64,000 nucleotides of DNA from Microlunatus panaciterrae (lineage in GTDB: Bacteria; Actinomycetota; Actinomycetes; Propionibacteriales; Propionibacteriaceae). Every line of letters begins with the position of its first letter. Position 1 is the first letter of the stretch. The stretch is from NCBI RefSeq assembly GCF_016907535.1, contig NZ_JAFBCF010000001.1:2108001-2172000 (forward strand), read 5' to 3'. Below, piece by piece: positions 16,767-26,346 of the stretch. A model generated the notes under the pieces. The model searched no databases. It was not told the origin of the DNA and was given only the letters and a program-made list of their open reading frames with translations. The translations under genes were made by a program, and so were the position numbers.

Positions 16767-19026
16767 GCCCGACAGCACCACGTCACGAGGCGTGTCAGCG
16801 AAGGGTTCCAGACAGTCGGGCAAGAAGCGCAAAAAACCGGTGACGCGCGGCCGAAAGTGGGCCGGGCGGATCTTCAAGTCCGTCGCGATCCTGGCCGCGC
16901 TCTGCCTGGTGGCCGGCGCCGCCGTCGTCGTGATCGGCTACCGCACCACCAGCACTCCCGATGCCAACAAGGACTTCACGACCAACACCACCTTCGTCTA
17001 CTACGGCGACGGCAAATCCCAGTTGGGCAGCTTCGCGATCCAGAACCGGCAGAGCATCCCGCTGAAGGAGATGCCGGACAGCATTAAGCAGGCGGTCGTC
17101 TCGGCCGAGAACCGGACCTTCTGGACCGATCCCGGCTTCTCCATCAGCGGGATGATCCGGGCCGCCTGGCGGATCGCCCGCGGTGGCACCCTGCAGGGCG
17201 GATCGACGATCACCCAGCAGTACATCAAGATCATGTACCTGAGCCAGGACCAGACGATCACCCGCAAGTTCAAGGAGCTGCTGATCGCGGCCAAGGTCGG
17301 TCGCACGGTCCCGAAGGAGAAGATCCTCGAGGACTACCTCAACACCATTTACTTCGGTCGTGGTGCCTACGGTGTCCAGGCGGCCAGCCAGGCCTACTTC
17401 GACATCGACGCCAAGGACCTGACCGTCCCGCAGGCCGCCGTACTGACCAGTGTGCTCAACAACCCGAGCTATTTCGACCCGGCCGTGGACGATGCGAACA
17501 CCCCTCGCCTGCTCGAGCGCTACCGCTACGTGATCAACTCGATGGCCGAGACCAAGGCCATCACCCCGGCCGAGGCGCAGAAGTACGCCGAGAAACTGCC
17601 CAAGTTTCCCAAGGTCTCGATCAACGAGCGCTACGGCGGCTCCAAGGGCTTCCTGCTCAAGATGGTCGAGCGGGAGCTGATCAACGCCGGGCTCGACCAG
17701 GGCGAGATCAGCGGCGGCGGCCTGAAGGTGATCACCACCTTCGACAAGTCGTCGCAGAAGGCGGCCGAGAAGTCGGCGAAGAAATACACCAAGCAGGCGG
17801 CCAAGGCGGCCGGCAAGAAGTCCTCCAACCTGCACGCGGCGATCGCCTCGGTCGAGGTCGGCACCGGCGAGGTGCTGGCCCTCTACGGTGGCCCCGACTA
17901 CATCAAGAACTCCCGCAACTGGGCCACTACCCCGCGACCGGCCGCCTCGACGTTCAAGGCGTTCGCCCTGGCCGCGGGACTCAAGAGCGGCTTCAGCCTG
18001 CTGTCCAGGTTCAACGGCAACACCTTCACGCCCCAGGGTGACGGGGTGCCGATCCGCAACGAGTTCTCCTACCAGTACGGCCCGGTCAACCTGATCAAGG
18101 CCACCTATGACTCGATCAACACCGCCTTCGTGGACATGACCACCCAGATGGACAACGGCCCGAAGAAGATCGTCAAGATGGCTCAGGCGTTGGGCGCGGT
18201 CCGGCCCAAGGGCGGTCCGGGCTGGGACGAGAACTCCCGCATCGCGCTCGGCTCGGCCGAGGTCAGCCCGCTCAACCAGGCCAACGCCTACGCCAGCCTC
18301 GCCAACGACGGCGTCACCGTCCCGGCGCACGTGGTCCGCGAGGTCCGCGACGCCAAGGGCCGGGTGATCTACAAGCCGAAGGTGGTCGAGAAGCGCGCCG
18401 TCAGCAAGGACATCTCCCGCGACGTCACCTTTGCCCTGTCCAATGTCGTCGAGCAGGGCACCGGCCGCAGCGTCCAGACGCTGAACCGCCCGGTGGCCGG
18501 CAAGACCGGCACCAACGGCGTCAACAACGACATCACCTCGGCCTGGTTCGTCGCCTACACCAAGCAGATCTCGACGGCGGTGATGTACGTCGCCGGCGAC
18601 TCCGGCAACGAGGACCTGGACAAGTACGCCCGCCCCGGCGACAGCACGTTCTTCGGCGGTACCTATCCCGCCCTCACCTGGGTCGACTTCATGGCCAAGG
18701 CGACTGAGGGGATGCCGGTCAAGCAGTTCGACCCGCCGGCGTACGTGAACCGCGACAAGGTGGTCGTGCCCAAGCCGCAGCCCACCCGTACTCAGCAGAC
18801 CCAGCCGACCACCCAAGCGCCGACCAAGACTGCGACCAGCACGCCGACCCAGACCAAGACGAGCCAGCCGACCACCCAGGCGCCGACCACCCAGGCGCCC
18901 ACCACCCAGGCTCCCACCAAGGCACCGACAACGAAGACGACGGCGCCGCAGACCACGAGTGCCCCGACCACAACCACGAAGCCGAAGACGAAACAGACGA
19001 CCTCCAACGCGCAGGGCAGCGGCTGA
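16759..19026 (+). CDS. ponA: Bifunctional class A penicillin-binding protein
   Basis: 755 residues. A basic cytoplasmic tail (KKRKKP) and one membrane helix precede a GT51 glycosyltransferase domain with AENRTF (catalytic Glu about 117; the usual EDR..F is ENR here) and QGGSTITQQYIK. The transpeptidase has STFK (Ser about 397), SIN and KTGTNG (about 582). The C-terminal 75 residues are a Thr/Pro/Gln-rich repeat (TTQAPTTQAP). It polymerises and cross-links peptidoglycan outside the membrane. It overlaps the upstream DUF5318 and the downstream GT87 gene by a few bases each. Confidence 0.95.
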   Translation: MAKPDSTTSRGVSAKGSRQSGKKRKKPVTRGRKWAGRIFKSVAILAALCLVAGAAVVVIGYRTTSTPDANKDFTTNTTFVYYGDGKSQLGSFAIQNRQSIPLKEMPDSIKQAVVSAENRTFWTDPGFSISGMIRAAWRIARGGTLQGGSTITQQYIKIMYLSQDQTITRKFKELLIAAKVGRTVPKEKILEDYLNTIYFGRGAYGVQAASQAYFDIDAKDLTVPQAAVLTSVLNNPSYFDPAVDDANTPRLLERYRYVINSMAETKAITPAEAQKYAEKLPKFPKVSINERYGGSKGFLLKMVERELINAGLDQGEISGGGLKVITTFDKSSQKAAEKSAKKYTKQAAKAAGKKSSNLHAAIASVEVGTGEVLALYGGPDYIKNSRNWATTPRPAASTFKAFALAAGLKSGFSLLSRFNGNTFTPQGDGVPIRNEFSYQYGPVNLIKATYDSINTAFVDMTTQMDNGPKKIVKMAQALGAVRPKGGPGWDENSRIALGSAEVSPLNQANAYASLANDGVTVPAHVVREVRDAKGRVIYKPKVVEKRAVSKDISRDVTFALSNVVEQGTGRSVQTLNRPVAGKTGTNGVNNDITSAWFVAYTKQISTAVMYVAGDSGNEDLDKYARPGDSTFFGGTYPALTWVDFMAKATEGMPVKQFDPPAYVNRDKVVVPKPQPTRTQQTQPTTQAPTKTATSTPTQTKTSQPTTQAPTTQAPTTQAPTKAPTTKTTAPQTTSAPTTTTKPKTKQTTSNAQGSG

Positions 19027-20423
19027 TGCAGTCCGGCACCGATGCCCCGTCGGTGTCGGACGGCTTCGTCCGGACGGTGAGCCCGTTGCTGGGGGGGCCC
19101 ATCGGACGACACGCAGCCGAGGGTCGGTCCTGGTGGAACCCGGGCAGGGTCGCGCTGCTGGTCGCGCTGCTGGTCTACCTGCTGGGCTTCCTGCAGAAGC
19201 TGCCGTGCCGGGTCGCCGGCGTCGACCAGTTCAAGTGGATGTGCTACACCGACATCCCGTTGCTCTACGTCGGCAGGGGACTGGCGCAGGGCAACACCCC
19301 CTACCTGGACACCGGCAACTACCCGGTACTGGAATACCCGGTGCTGACGGGGTACTTCCTGGAGTTCGAACGGCTGATCACCGTCGCCCTGGGTGCGCCC
19401 ACCGGGATCGGCCTGAGTGAGGCATCGCAGAACGCCGCCGCCCTCACCTTCTTCTACGTCAATGCCGTGCTGCTGGCGGCGCTGCTCCTGATCACCGTCT
19501 GGGCCCAGGTCCGTACGGTCCCGCACCGCCCCTGGGACGCGATGATGCTGGCCGCGTCACCGTGTGTCGCGGCCACGGCCCTGATCAACTGGGACCTGCT
19601 GCCGGTGGCCCTGACCGCCCTCGGCTGCATGTTCTGGGCCCGCCGACAGCCGGCAGCAGCAGGCATCCTGCTCGGGCTGGGGATGGCCGCCAAGCTGTAC
19701 CCGGCGCTGCTGCTCGGCCCTCTGCTGCTGCTCTGCCTGCGCAGTCGCCGGATGACCGCCTTCGCCTCGCTGCTCGGCGCCTTCGTGATCACCTGGGGCG
19801 TCACCAACCTCCCCGTCCTGCTGCTCGCGCCGCGGGAATGGATGAGCTTCTGGACCTTCAACTCCGACCGCAGTGGCGATCTCGGCTCGATCTGGTACGT
19901 CCTGTCGCTGGCCGGCCACCAGGTGCCTCAGCTCAACCTGGTCAACGCGCTGATCCTCATCGGCGGCTGCCTAGCGATCGGCCTGTTGATCATGTTCGCC
20001 CCGCGCCGCCCCCGGTTCGGTCCGGTCGCGTTCCTGGTGGTCGCTGTCTTCCTGATGACCAACAAGGTCTACTCGCCGCAGTACGTGCTGTGGCTGCTGC
20101 CGCTGCTGATCCTGGCACGACCCAAGTGGCGGGAATGGCTGATCTTCTCCGCCGGAGAGCTGATCTACTTCGGCGCCATCTGGTGGCACCTGGGCGGTCA
20201 GCTGACGCCGGGGGACAGCGGACCGGACAAGCTCTATTGGTTCAGTGTGCTGGTTCGGCTGGCTACCCAGGGCTGGGTCGCGGCCATCGTGGTCCGCGAC
20301 ATCCTCCGGCCCGAGCACGACATCGTCCGCGCCCCGGGCATCGACGACCCGACCGGCGGCGTACTCGACCGCACCGAGGACGCTGCCTGGCTGCTGCGGT
20401 TGCGCGCTCGAGTGACAGTATGA
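19026..20423 (+). CDS. GT87 / DUF2029 membrane glycosyltransferase
   Basis: 465 residues with about eleven membrane helices. The first long periplasmic loop contains DIPLLYVGRGLAQG and YPVLEYPVLTGYF, then ALINWDLLPVALTALG and MAAKLYPALLLGPLLL, typical of polyprenol-phosphate-dependent GT87 mannosyltransferases. It would transfer mannose to cell-envelope glycans. The start ATG overlaps the ponA stop (TGATG). The order DUF5318-ponA-GT87 is the same as Mycobacterium Rv0049-Rv0051. Confidence 0.87.
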   Translation: MQSGTDAPSVSDGFVRTVSPLLGGPIGRHAAEGRSWWNPGRVALLVALLVYLLGFLQKLPCRVAGVDQFKWMCYTDIPLLYVGRGLAQGNTPYLDTGNYPVLEYPVLTGYFLEFERLITVALGAPTGIGLSEASQNAAALTFFYVNAVLLAALLLITVWAQVRTVPHRPWDAMMLAASPCVAATALINWDLLPVALTALGCMFWARRQPAAAGILLGLGMAAKLYPALLLGPLLLLCLRSRRMTAFASLLGAFVITWGVTNLPVLLLAPREWMSFWTFNSDRSGDLGSIWYVLSLAGHQVPQLNLVNALILIGGCLAIGLLIMFAPRRPRFGPVAFLVVAVFLMTNKVYSPQYVLWLLPLLILARPKWREWLIFSAGELIYFGAIWWHLGGQLTPGDSGPDKLYWFSVLVRLATQGWVAAIVVRDILRPEHDIVRAPGIDDPTGGVLDRTEDAAWLLRLRARVTV

Positions 20424-21538
20424 GCGCCCGGGTGCGGCGGCGTACCTCCGATCCCCGGTCCGGCCGGATGGTGGCCCAGGCCTGGCTGGCCAGCCGTGGG
20501 CTGATCGTGCTGATGGCGCTGCTCCTGGCGCTGCTCAGGCACGCGGACCCGTTCGAGCTGGCCAATCACTGGGACGCCCTGCACTACGGCGCCCTGGCCG
20601 AGAAGGGCTACCTCGACGACCCGAAGCGGATGGCCTTCTTCCCCGGCCTGCCGGCGCTGCTCGCGCTGGGCCTCTGGCTGAAGGTCCCCTACGTCGTGAC
20701 CGGGGTGATGCTGGCCCTGGTCGGGTCGGCGTTGGCCGCCGCCGCGCTGAACCGGCTGGCCGGACCGTGGGGCGCGATCGCCTGGCTGTTCGCTCCCACC
20801 GCGGTGTTCACCACCGTCCCGTACACCGAGTCGCTGTTCTGCGCCGCAGCGTTCTGGGCCTGGGAACGGGCCCACGCGGGTCGCTGGCTGCCCGCCGTGG
20901 TGCTGACGGCACTGGCCTGCACCCTCCGCGTCTCCGGCCTGTTCCTGATCGGGGCGCTGTTCGTGATGATCCTCACGACGCCGCGAACCAGCTGGTCGGC
21001 CCGGCTCCGACGGTCCGCGCTGCTGCTGATCCCGGCGGCGGTGCTGTTCGGCTACATCGGCTACCTGTACAGCCTCACCGGCAGCTGGACCGCCTGGTTC
21101 ACCGCCCAGTCCACCGGCTGGGTCCGGGGGTTCACCTGGCCGTGGGACTCGTTCGCCCACACCATTCCGGCCATGCAGATCGACATGTACCCTGACCGGC
21201 CCGAGGTGCACTGGGTCTTCCGCGGCGAGATGGTCTCGATGGCTCTCGGGCTGGTGGTGACCCTCTGGTGCCTGACCCGACGGATGTGGGCCGAGGCGAG
21301 CTGGGTCGGGGTCCAGGTGCTCGCGTTCTCGCTGTCCTACTGGTTCTTCTCGGTCAACCGGGCGATCCTGCTGTGGTTCCCGCTCTGGATGATGCTGGCG
21401 CAGTGGGGGACCTGGCAGCCGCGCTGGCGGTGGCTCCGGGTCACCCACCGGGTCGTGGTCGTGCTGCTGTTCGCCGCCAGTATCGGCCTGATGCTGGTGT
21501 GGTGCTGGCTGTTCTTCACCCAACGTTGGGCCAGCTGA
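20420..21538 (+). CDS. PIG-V-like mannosyltransferase
   Basis: 372 residues, nine or more membrane helices. The first loop has FELANHWDALHYGALAEKGY, with the acidic/His pattern of GT-C enzymes, then MAFFPGLPALLAL and TAVFTTVPYTESLFCAAAFW, as in the PIG-V mannosyltransferase family. It probably uses polyprenyl-phosphate mannose on the outer membrane face to build lipoglycans. The ATG overlaps the previous stop (ATGA), so this and the GT87 gene are coupled and likely act on the same glycan. Confidence 0.86.
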   Translation: MSARVRRRTSDPRSGRMVAQAWLASRGLIVLMALLLALLRHADPFELANHWDALHYGALAEKGYLDDPKRMAFFPGLPALLALGLWLKVPYVVTGVMLALVGSALAAAALNRLAGPWGAIAWLFAPTAVFTTVPYTESLFCAAAFWAWERAHAGRWLPAVVLTALACTLRVSGLFLIGALFVMILTTPRTSWSARLRRSALLLIPAAVLFGYIGYLYSLTGSWTAWFTAQSTGWVRGFTWPWDSFAHTIPAMQIDMYPDRPEVHWVFRGEMVSMALGLVVTLWCLTRRMWAEASWVGVQVLAFSLSYWFFSVNRAILLWFPLWMMLAQWGTWQPRWRWLRVTHRVVVVLLFAASIGLMLVWCWLFFTQRWAS

Positions 21539-21598
21539 CCGTTGCGGATGCCACCCGGGCCCGAGCTGGTCCGTCGGCGGTCTCCCTAGAATGGCGGT

Positions 21599-22399
21599 GT
21601 GCGCGCCACCTGGATCCAGCTCGAGGGCCTCGTCAACCTCCGCGACGTCGGCGGCATGCCGACCACCGACGGTGACCGGATCGCCTCCGGTCGGCTGCTG
21701 CGGTCGGACAACCTGCAGGCTCTGACCGAGGCCGACATCGAGCAGCTGCGCTCGATCGGCCTCACCGATGTCATCGACCTGCGCAGCAACTATGAGGTCA
21801 TCTCCGAAGGACCGGGTCCGATGACCCAGCAGGACGACGTACGGATCCACCACCACTCGCTGTTCAGGGAGAAGGCCGCCGGCATCGGCGAACCCAAGCC
21901 CGACACCGCACCCGAGGTGCTGCCGGCGGAGGCGCTGCCGTGGGTCGACCTGAGACCGAGCGTGCAGGTCGACAACGTCTTCGCCTCGCACTACCTGTCC
22001 TATCTGGTCGACCGGCCGGACTCGATCGTGGCCGCGCTCCGCAGCATCAGCGGTGCCACCGGTGCCGCCCTGGTCCACTGTGCCGCGGGAAAGGACCGAA
22101 CCGGGACGGTGGTCGCCTTGGCCCTCAGCGTCGCCGGTGCCGACCCGGAGGCCGTGGTCGCCGACTATGCGGCCAGCTCGGAGCGCATCGAGGCGATCGT
22201 CGACCGGCTGATGGCCACCAGAACCTATGCCGACAACCTGCGGGACCGACCGCTCTCGTCGCACATCACCCATCCGGAGACCATGGCCGCTTTCCTCGAG
22301 TACGTGGACACCGAGTACGGCGGTGTGATCGCGTTGCTCGAGCGGCTCGGCTGGACCGACGAGGACACCGAGCAGCTGCACACGAAGCTCCGAGGCTGA
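21599..22399 (+). CDS. Tyrosine-protein phosphatase, MptpB/Tps type
   Basis: 266 residues. NLRDVGGMPT near the start and the P-loop HCAAGKDRTG (Cys about 161) identify the bacterial triple-specificity phosphatase group related to mycobacterial PtpB, where the lysine in the loop favours phosphoinositides as well as phosphoproteins. The C-terminal FLEYVDTEYGGVIALLERLG is conserved in the group. No signal peptide. The start is a GTG; an ATG eight bases upstream is out of frame. It lies 60 nt after the mannosyltransferase. Confidence 0.9.
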   Translation: MRATWIQLEGLVNLRDVGGMPTTDGDRIASGRLLRSDNLQALTEADIEQLRSIGLTDVIDLRSNYEVISEGPGPMTQQDDVRIHHHSLFREKAAGIGEPKPDTAPEVLPAEALPWVDLRPSVQVDNVFASHYLSYLVDRPDSIVAALRSISGATGAALVHCAAGKDRTGTVVALALSVAGADPEAVVADYAASSERIEAIVDRLMATRTYADNLRDRPLSSHITHPETMAAFLEYVDTEYGGVIALLERLGWTDEDTEQLHTKLRG

Positions 22400-22400
22400 G

Positions 22401-24044
22401 ATGACGACCGGGGGGATGCCCAACTGGGGTGGGCCGAGCAGCTGCCCCAACTGCCAGCTGCCGCTGGGCGCAGGGTTCGTGAGCTGCCCGCGGTGTGGTT
22501 ACCCTCTCGGCGGCCAGCCTGGGTATGGGCCGCAGGGCCCTTCGACGGGCTCAGGGTACGGACCGCAGGGCCCTTCGACAGGCTCAGGGTACGAGCCGGG
22601 TTATGGGCAGCAGGGCCCTTCGACAAGCGCAGGGTACGAGCCGGGATATGGGCCGCAGGGGCCTTCGACGGGCTCAGGCTACGGACCTGGGTATGGGCCG
22701 CAAGGCCCTTCGACAGGCTCAGGGTACGGGCCGTACGGCCCTTCGACAGGCTCAGGGTACGGGCCGGGCGAGGTGTTGGAGTATGGGCCGCAGCCGAACC
22801 GGGGCAGGCGGACCCTTGCCATCGCGTTGTCGGTGTGCGGAGCGGCTCTGGTGCTGGGAGTGGGCGTCGCCCTGATCCTGAACGCAACCGGCCTGGTGGG
22901 TCTGCCGCGCGTGCACCCTCAACCCGGGGTCTCCACCTCGGCCCCCTCCCTCCCTGGTCCATCCCAGAACCCAACGGCCTCTGCCGACGGCTCGGCCAGC
23001 CCGACCGCCGACAAGTCGAGTCCCGCAGCCCCCGCGTCCTCACTCACCCCGGCGCCGCCGGACTTCCCCGCCGTGTTCGCGCTGGTGCGCAGCGGGGTGG
23101 TGCGGGTCCTGGCCTCCACCTGCGACGGCACTGGTGTCGGGACCGGCTTCCTGGTCGGCGACCGTACCGTCGTCACCTCGCTGCAGTCGGTCAGCCAGGC
23201 GGTCGCAACGGTAGTGGTCACTTCGTCCGGCCCGGTCGTCGCCCGGGTCACGTCGACCGACCAGACGCACGGGGTGGCGGTGCTGACGCTGGATGACAGC
23301 GTCAGCGGCTACCACTTCACGGTCAAGGCGGCCCAGCCGAAGGTGGGTGAGGCCGTCGGCGTCGTAGGGCTGCCGAGCAGAAGGCGGGCCGCCGACCTGT
23401 CGGTCACCACGGTGTCGAGCGTGGACGAGTCCGCGGCGACGAGCAGCCGGCGCTACAGCGGGCTGGCTCGGGTCACCGGTTCGGCCGACCCCGGGCTCGG
23501 CGGCGCACCCGTGGTGGACGGTGACGGTGCCGTGATCGGCATGATCTTCGCCCATCCCGAGGTGAAGGGCAGGGTGCTGATGCCCGGCGGGGCGATCCGC
23601 AAGTCGATCACCGCGCCGAGCGGAGCCAAGGCCAAGACGGGGCACTGCAGGCACCCGAAGGGCGATCCGCGACAGACGGTGATCACCGGCGGGTCCGGTC
23701 GGCTGACCCGGCTGCTGCAGGCCTACTTCGGCGGTCTCAACGACGCCGACTACCAGCAGGCGTACAACCAGCTCGGGCCGAAGATCACCCGCACCGGGTC
23801 GCTGAAAGACTTCGAACCGGGCTGGGTGTCCAGCTATGACTTCAATATCGTCGTCCGGTCGAGCTCCAGCGGTAGGGCATGGGTCACCTTCGACTCGATC
23901 TTCGCCCAGGGACGCGGACCCAAGGGCACCACGACGTGTGCCCGCTGGTCGCTCGACTACACGTTGACCAGCAGCAACGGGCGGCTGCTGATCAACGGCG
24001 CCAACAAGCACGCCGGCGCGGCCGACTTCTTCACGCCCTGCTGA
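22401..24044 (+). CDS. Zinc-ribbon membrane protein with inactive trypsin-like domain
   Basis: 547 residues. An N-terminal zinc ribbon (cysteines about 15, 18, 29, 32) is followed by a Gly/Ser/Tyr/Pro linker made of in-frame copies of the local DNA repeat ([11 protein letters not shown]). A membrane helix comes near 137-160, then a Ser/Pro linker and a trypsin/HtrA-like domain from about 213. In that domain the catalytic positions look lost: VVTSLQSV where TNAHVV is expected, and [10 protein letters not shown] where GDSGGPVV is expected. A C-terminal domain of about 110 residues ends the protein. Likely a scaffold or sensor. Confidence 0.8.
   Translation: MTTGGMPNWGGPSSCPNCQLPLGAGFVSCPRCGYPLGGQPGYGPQGPSTGSGYGPQGPSTGSGYEPGYGQQGPSTSAGYEPGYGPQGPSTGSGYGPGYGPQGPSTGSGYGPYGPSTGSGYGPGEVLEYGPQPNRGRRTLAIALSVCGAALVLGVGVALILNATGLVGLPRVHPQPGVSTSAPSLPGPSQNPTASADGSASPTADKSSPAAPASSLTPAPPDFPAVFALVRSGVVRVLASTCDGTGVGTGFLVGDRTVVTSLQSVSQAVATVVVTSSGPVVARVTSTDQTHGVAVLTLDDSVSGYHFTVKAAQPKVGEAVGVVGLPSRRRAADLSVTTVSSVDESAATSSRRYSGLARVTGSADPGLGGAPVVDGDGAVIGMIFAHPEVKGRVLMPGGAIRKSITAPSGAKAKTGHCRHPKGDPRQTVITGGSGRLTRLLQAYFGGLNDADYQQAYNQLGPKITRTGSLKDFEPGWVSSYDFNIVVRSSSSGRAWVTFDSIFAQGRGPKGTTTCARWSLDYTLTSSNGRLLINGANKHAGAADFFTPC
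22538..22757 (+). repeat. Six in-frame copies of the interspersed repeat inside a gene
   Basis: Copies of the 19-bp element start at 22538, 22571, 22616, 22661, 22706 and 22739. The spacings 33, 45, 45, 45 and 33 are all multiples of three. Every copy is therefore read in the same frame, as PSTGSG or PSTSAG, within the linker of the zinc-ribbon protein. The intervening codons mostly give YGPQG or YEPGYG. Confidence 0.93.
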
Positions 24045-24047
24045 CCG

Positions 24048-25103
24048 TCACTCGGTGACGATGTGGTCGACCGTCGCCGTGGTGAGCCGCAACTCCACCG
24101 GTAGCTCGTCTCCCACCAGCGGCGGCGTCTCCTTGCGCGGCAGGAACAGCAGGCTGGACTGCATGTGTGGCGGCTCGAGGAACCACCGTTTGGAGCCGTT
24201 CACCGTGTACGGGGAGAGGGCGAGGCCGGCTGCCTCCAGCGAGCCGGTGGCGAACGCGATCACGCGCTGCCTGACATTGCTGGCGGAGGTGGGAGCCTCC
24301 AGGCCGATGCCGTGAGACGTGCCCCCGGCCACGACGATGATCCATCCATCCGCAGGGACGACCCGCTGCCGGTAGCCGGCACGCTCCCCTCGCTTAATCC
24401 GGTGCACGTCCAGCACAGTGGCGGTGGTCGAGCGGGTCCGCTCGTCGCCCAGCCAGAGCCGGGTGCCGACCCGCAACCGGAACGGGACCGGGTCCCCGTT
24501 GGCACCGCCGAGCTGGCGAGCCAACGCCATCGCCTCCTCGGGCGGCAGGTGGGACAGCCACAACGGTCCCGCCGAGGCCTGCAACGCAGTCCGGGCGAGC
24601 CGTTCGGCCTCGACATAGCGACCGGCGGCGAGCAGCGGGAGATGGATCGTCCAACCCTCGAACTGAACCTTCCCCAGCAGCGAGACGACCTGAGCCAGGT
24701 CCTCGGCCGGGATGCCGTGCCGCCGCATCGACGTCAGCACCTCGACCAGCACCCGGGGCGGGTTGGCGTCCGTGGCCAACGCGGCGAGGTCTTCCAGCCG
24801 CGAGACCGTGGTGATGATCCGTGGGTCGCTGGCCAGCTCGGTCGCCAGCACGTTGTCGGGTCGCCACGGTGTCAGGACGACGATGTCGCCTGGGAAGACG
24901 TCGCGTACGGCGGCGACCTCGTCGGCGGTACCGACCGCGATCGTGTCGACCCCGAGGGCGGCCGACTCCTCGGCCAGCCGGCGCAGCCCATAGCCGTAGC
25001 CGTTGCCCTTGGCCACCGGCACCAGGCCCGGGGTTGCGCCGAGCACCGTCTGCAGATGCTCACGCCAACGGGTCTGGTCGAGTCGAAGAGATACCCCAGT
25101 CAC
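24048..25103 (-). CDS. Alanine racemase-like PLP protein
   Basis: 351 residues. The N-terminal alanine racemase barrel is clear: VPVAKGNGYGYGLR with the PLP lysine at about 32, then VLVEVLTSMRRHGI and WTIHLPLL. The C-terminal beta domain aligns poorly. Where true racemases have the catalytic tyrosine in a YADGY-type motif, this protein reads GGTSHGIGLE. Racemase activity is therefore doubtful. It is immediately downstream of a FemX-type ligase (10 nt), which suggests a role in peptidoglycan amino-acid supply or modification. Confidence 0.78.
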   Translation of the reverse strand: MTGVSLRLDQTRWREHLQTVLGATPGLVPVAKGNGYGYGLRRLAEESAALGVDTIAVGTADEVAAVRDVFPGDIVVLTPWRPDNVLATELASDPRIITTVSRLEDLAALATDANPPRVLVEVLTSMRRHGIPAEDLAQVVSLLGKVQFEGWTIHLPLLAAGRYVEAERLARTALQASAGPLWLSHLPPEEAMALARQLGGANGDPVPFRLRVGTRLWLGDERTRSTTATVLDVHRIKRGERAGYRQRVVPADGWIIVVAGGTSHGIGLEAPTSASNVRQRVIAFATGSLEAAGLALSPYTVNGSKRWFLEPPHMQSSLLFLPRKETPPLVGDELPVELRLTTATVDHIVTE

Positions 25104-25113
25104 GAGCGTTAGG

Positions 25114-26232
25114 TTACCCGCGGCGCCGCATGTACAGGTCGAACGCCTTGTACAGCGGGCGGTTCAGGGCCAGGTCCCACTCGCCCAGATATTCGACCGC
25201 CTCGCCGCCGGTGCCGACCTTGAACTGGATCAGACCGAGGTGCGGGTCGTTCTCCGCCAGACCCTCGGTGATGCCGCGCAGGTCGTAGACGGCGCCGCCA
25301 GCGGCCAGCGTGTCCTTGATCATCTGCCATTGCACGGCGTTCGATCCGCGCACCTCGCGCTTATGGCTGGAGCTGGCTCCGTGGAAATACCAGGTGTGGT
25401 CGCCGACCTTGACCCAGGTGGTCGCCGCCACCAGAGCGCCCTCGTGGTGGGCCAGGTAGAGCCGGATCCGGTCGTCGTCCTCGGCCAGCAGCGCCGCGAA
25501 CATCGCCTGGAAATAGCTCAGCGGGCGCGGTGAGAAGTGGTCCCGCTCGGCCGTCTCGAGATAGAGCCGATGGAAGGCGGCCAGGTCGTCGGTGGTGCCC
25601 TTGCTGACGGTCACGCCCAGCTTGGCCGCCTTCTTGATGTTGCGCCGCCAGAGCTGGTTCATGCCCTTGAGCAGGTCGTCCTCGGTGCGGCCGGCCACCG
25701 GGAGCTGAAAGACGAAGCGAGGCTGCCCGTTGCCCAGCCCGTCGTCCTGCTGCGGCGGCCGCCAACCCAGCGTGCGCATCTGGTTGCGGGCCCAACTGGC
25801 CCTGCTGTTGAACGTGTCGGGAGTGGCATCGGTCAGCCTTGTCACGTCCGGGTCGGCGATGGCGGCCTTGATGGTGTCTGCCTGCCAGCGACGGAGCACG
25901 ACCGGCGGGCCGATCCGGACGCCGAAGGCGCCGGCCGACTTCAGGTGTCTCGCCAGCGGGTTCAGCCAGGCGCCGAGGTCCTCGGCCTCCCAGTCGATGA
26001 CCGGGCCCTCCGGCAGGTAGGCGAGGAAGCGCTTGATCCGGGGCAGCTGGCGGTAGAGCACCAGCCCCGCCCCGACGAGGGTGCCGTCGCTGTCGAACCA
26101 GCCGACCGACTCGTTGCGCCACTCGCTCTTGACCCGTCCCCAGGCAGGCGTCTGCAGGAAGCTCACCCAATCCCGTCCCTTGATGAAGTCGAGGTGCTCG
26201 GCTGCGGTGATCGTGCGGATGGATAGGGCCAC
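25114..26232 (-). CDS. FemX-type peptidoglycan bridge amino-acyl ligase
   Basis: 372 residues with two GNAT-like halves. Visible family features are FLQTPAWGRVKSEW at the N-terminus, LPRIKRFLAYLPEGPVIDW, LLKGMNQLWRRNIKKAAKLG (a basic helix for tRNA or lipid II), YFHGASSSHKREVRGSNAV, and YDLRGI near the end. FemX enzymes add the first glycine from Gly-tRNA to the lipid II side chain in the cytoplasm. In this lineage the peptidoglycan often has an LL-DAP-Gly bridge, which fits. It is cotranscribed with the alanine racemase-like gene. Confidence 0.88.
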   Translation of the reverse strand: MALSIRTITAAEHLDFIKGRDWVSFLQTPAWGRVKSEWRNESVGWFDSDGTLVGAGLVLYRQLPRIKRFLAYLPEGPVIDWEAEDLGAWLNPLARHLKSAGAFGVRIGPPVVLRRWQADTIKAAIADPDVTRLTDATPDTFNSRASWARNQMRTLGWRPPQQDDGLGNGQPRFVFQLPVAGRTEDDLLKGMNQLWRRNIKKAAKLGVTVSKGTTDDLAAFHRLYLETAERDHFSPRPLSYFQAMFAALLAEDDDRIRLYLAHHEGALVAATTWVKVGDHTWYFHGASSSHKREVRGSNAVQWQMIKDTLAAGGAVYDLRGITEGLAENDPHLGLIQFKVGTGGEAVEYLGEWDLALNRPLYKAFDLYMRRRG

Positions 26233-26346
26233 GCGCCGAATCTATCGGCTTCCCGGTCTGGTTTCATGTTGAGCAACTGCCCGCGTACGGTGGCGGCGCG
26301 GCCCGCGCCTCGCGGTCTCGAGGTGCCGAGCACAAGGAGGTTCGCC

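Noticed and set aside
16795-18816. Long minus-strand open frame opposite ponA
   Set aside because: It is the antisense of a well-supported penicillin-binding protein and shows only low-complexity Gly/Val/Asp/Arg runs.
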